The translations under genes and the position numbers were made by a program. A DNA stretch of 62,655 nt, from the NCBI GenBank assembly GCA_013152435.1, contig JAADGJ010000074.1:1-62655 (forward strand). Direction: 5' to 3'. Of the stretch, positions 62,201 through 62,655 are shown piece by piece. The notes beneath the pieces were generated by a model that did not search any database, had not been told where the DNA came from, and saw only the letters and a list, made by a program, of their open reading frames with translations. Each line of letters begins with the position of its first letter. Position 1 is the stretch's first letter. This DNA comes from Chloroflexota bacterium (lineage in GTDB: Bacteria; Chloroflexota; Anaerolineae; DUEN01).

Positions 62201-62579
62201 GCCAGGCACGGTGAACACGGTGCGGGTGACCGCCACGTCCGAAGGCGATCCCTCTCAGGAGGCGACAACCACGTTCCAGGTGCAGGTGACGGCGCCGGTG
62301 CAGTGGGCCTCTATCCTTGGTCCCACCATGCTGGACCTCGGCGAGACGGCCACCTTCACCGCCCTCGTGATGCCGCAGGACGCGGCGGAACTCCTGTTCC
62401 TGTGGCAACCCGATCCCGCCGAGGGCCAGGGCGAGAGCTCCGCCACCTTCACCTGGGACACCCCCGGGCTCCACACGGTGACCCTGGAGGTGGAACAGTT
62501 CGGGCAGACCTTCCAGGTCAAGAAGTTGGTGGCCGTAGGGAGGGGATGGCAGGTATACCTACCGATGATGACGAGGTAA
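56211..62579 (+). CDS. Giant secreted protein: seven-blade propeller, CnaB-like domain, parallel beta-helix
   Basis: 2122 residues. AGGAGG seven bases upstream sets the ATG. A signal peptide or anchor occupies residues 6-33. Seven repeats of about 45 residues follow (patterns such as WGTS..DIYAVGDSG and HYDGSTWS), a probable seven-bladed propeller to about residue 345. A Thr/Pro linker, a CarboxypepD_reg/CnaB-like domain (about 395-505), a second TP linker and a beta-sandwich come next. From about 690 to 1890 there is a very long right-handed parallel beta-helix of PbH1/NosD-type coils (GI-Y/N-x-I and N-N/T patterns). Two Ig-like segments follow. The end, WQVYLPMMTR, resembles the YLPxxxR tail common on secreted Chloroflexota proteins. 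No Asp/Arg polysaccharide-lyase site was located, so enzyme activity is unproven; adhesion or glycan binding is as likely. Confidence 0.88.
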   Translation: MHMEKLLRSPLFLLFIVLVVLGITLVPPLPSWGVSDAARAAGISTPYAISQGQWTKVDLGTLISDFRAIWGTSPSDIYVVGSRYTILHYDGTSWSRVGPNNLSYYLYDVWGSASNDVYVLGEYGEVYHYNGSTWSNFQLTQAGSSLGLSRAYSIWGTGPDNIFIVGGNDSGTASTEGRIFHYDGSTWSLQFVVSSLGYLWFNHVWGLSPTEVYALTNTGEIYRYDGTLWQPMSSPTTSALFGMWGTSSSNLYIVGESGRAYHYDGSSWSPLTLPLNRSTDYIYGIWGTSATDIYAVGDSGSIVHYDGSTWSSMNSGVTNGLRDVWGTSSIVYAVGNETTILYHTASAATPTPTSTPTSTSTPTPTPTSTPTATPTPTTEYIVVTDTPTPTPTPTPTTTREYHFEGAVKDSAGNPLIGVLIRLLARTTEEEAWNAIQEVYTDRQGLYALYRQEVAGYRDYRVVEVDPPGYVSTGAEAAPGGTVIDYNTIEFLNPPSGYYRGNVFYDAKAPPTPTPTPTPGIPILTMGVSGEAQKTCPSSDEWRVQNIILSVNEVSDWQVSSITFNASGTGNEKDDIQEAHLYYGNRLLGTARYDRDNGSISFSFGLHIPKGGTVRLRLTYKLDPDKMTWDARSKTFQVTTSVKQLGAIPLDPPTDKYEKLPPNPIVGPEHEIARVWNVSLKPEKGFGTIQGGIDADVTVDGHTLEVCPDTYRENVRVTKELTILAQSPLTSLIEAAQPDAHAVEITRNNTTIHGFVIYGATGEGKASIAAHPTNGVSNLTNVQILKNRLEGNDYGLFFKDVANSLVRDNILQNNRAYGAYLGPNILTNDEEQRIRFERNKVSHNGGGIFLDGVFDALITDNTVEKNRARASLTQAEQQLPLGHGVYLRDSHMVHLRNNKIGHHSGHGIVVEGGGSQTTSNVLEGDAIYDSGGYGIYVKNAKYTRIINPILISNAGDAIYIEGGEGTRISQEDNDRGKDCSIDLTDAITASARAIVVTGGARDTRVVGCTLALRDTDTGIYGENATNLTARANLIFYGTYGVYLKNVTGFLMLEKNALQDQKEEALRCEDSRDLDIRQGNEFFLPGKAALAFYRCTTTRRDDQNRVWNNIIDGRARTKQGIYIEDSSSLWVGENTMRNLVETGVAIANAQGIEVARNTIADVQQNGVIVSSAQDVDIRENTLTNISQDAVAITSSQDVQVQKNTINGVGRTGVRAVSSSKVILQENTIQYSAAQSGIRPSASSLPINGMYLVNLSDSRIVTNTVRNMVGRGIMARGGQNMVVSGNTIQGNNGGLLLWESPAQVRGNTVKDNRGYGIFLYKSEKTTVAGNTVGPTALGMAQDPAVRRGVNTTGGHGILQFWGKENRIEGNEVTYSAGTGIYLECYGQTMDKVGCERTAILKNEVAANTGHGILISYGDHVNVKGNLIANNSGDGIYLHHAIAATVAQADDETPNRIREVRNGIAVIGGGGHHIWSNQVSKPREHGITLVNTTKNTVWNNEISDAAKDGIHLEKAPRNTGWDGSSGIELNRVTKSGRYGIYLDESPENRIGANTVEDSPYDGIYLRLSHKSRVQGNKVYRSGRYGIHFQETHQSEISKNIVQEQGEHGIVLDSGSQRNVLKENLVGMDKGNGGDGLRLAYAHKNEILNNQFQFNKGHGVSLFVAEGNKIENNTFVENEGDGVYSDGSRQTQILNNRFEDNKGNAIALKNSTVDRRARRTVVRGNRATQNYDFGWGKNGILVDTANYIEILSNIVTNHPEYGIYINRTDHTTVLGNRLLNNCGGIYIQNSQFLAGTMGNNTINNSWCLFTGIHLKNASPRIEGNQISGNAGDGIIAEEGSNPEIVNNAITNNGRDGIRTMSGSQPTVRDNTFNGNAAFGLRNEDTSVTVDARGNWWGDASGPSGEGPGSGDAVSAGVDFTGWLPTPAGLTARAEPAELWAPPSGQVVAHVYLQTLTALPAAVTVTVGDEQGWTPAGYSFRTTITETAGMALPITITVPANAAPGTVNTVRVTATSEGDPSQEATTTFQVQVTAPVQWASILGPTMLDLGETATFTALVMPQDAAELLFLWQPDPAEGQGESSATFTWDTPGLHTVTLEVEQFGQTFQVKKLVAVGRGWQVYLPMMTR

Positions 62580-62618
62580 AGGCGGAAACGGGATGGGAGC
62601 GTGCTTCTGCGCCCCCAG

Positions 62619-62655
62619 GGAGGCCCGGAGGGGGATCCTCCGGGCCTCCGCTTTT
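62619..62655 (+). terminator. Rho-independent terminator after the giant gene
   Basis: A perfect 13-bp stem, GGAGGCCCGGAGG / CCTCCGGGCCTCC (62619-62631 and 62637-62649), with a 5-nt loop, is followed by GCTTTT up to the window edge. Confidence 0.85.

Overview
The window is a GC-rich, gene-dense piece of a bacterial chromosome, most likely from a Chloroflexota lineage (Anaerolineae/Caldilineae-like). This is an inference. It rests on the 'YLPxxxR'-type C-terminal tail of the giant secreted protein, the Tat-type lipoprotein sugar-binding protein, GlcDEF and MoxR/DUF4129 membrane clusters, a DUF503 protein and dispersed GTAGGGGCGAC palindromes. No tRNA, rRNA, CRISPR array or transposase gene was seen.

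Layout. 1-960: non-coding repeats and a decayed dockerin-like fragment. 1.0-5.1 kb: lipoate-protein ligase family gene plus DUF503, a GH1 beta-glucosidase with a one-base C-terminal frameshift, a dCMP deaminase and a DksA/TraR zinc-finger protein. 5.1-10.3 kb: one co-directional run of ruvB, a class I glutamine amidotransferase, a small membrane protein, queA, a tRNA-guanine transglycosylase with an altered substrate loop, and, overlapping it by 17 nt, an FmrO/Rmt-family 16S rRNA methyltransferase. 10.6-14.7 kb: glcD-glcE-glcF. 14.8-15.5 kb: a VapBC-type toxin-antitoxin pair with a clear promoter and operator. 15.6-22.0 kb: a minus-strand surface-polysaccharide operon (flippase, GT2, phosphodiesterase-like hydrolase, two GT4). 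22.1-28 kb: yvcK, gap, pgk, an SDR and an aldo/keto reductase. 28-34.4 kb: an FtsX-like permease without an ATPase gene, then a sugar ABC uptake system (two permeases and a binding protein, no ATPase gene here). 34.8-38.3 kb: an HTH-receiver regulator convergent with, and overlapping, a hybrid histidine kinase. 38.6-42.4 kb: an attenuator-like leader, MoxR ATPase, DUF4129 membrane protein and TerC. 42.7-46.7 kb: a CHAT-fold protein lacking its catalytic histidine, a secernin-like peptidase and an MBL-fold hydrolase. 47-52.8 kb: aroA, aroE, a methyltransferase, an OpgC-like membrane protein and aroC. 53-55.7 kb: a STAND-like NTPase with TPRs. 56.2-62.6 kb: a 2122-residue secreted propeller/beta-helix protein closed by a strong terminator.

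The genes mix housekeeping functions (recombination, central carbon metabolism, shikimate pathway, queuosine modification) with accessory functions (polysaccharide export, toxin-antitoxin, CHAT and STAND proteins, giant surface protein). Accessory genes tend to sit beside structured non-coding repeats. The observations most worth testing are the transglycosylase/rRNA methyltransferase pair, the promoter-leader-terminator before moxR, the catalytically incomplete CHAT protein beside a secernin, and the STAND/TPR protein bordered by a MITE-like repeat.
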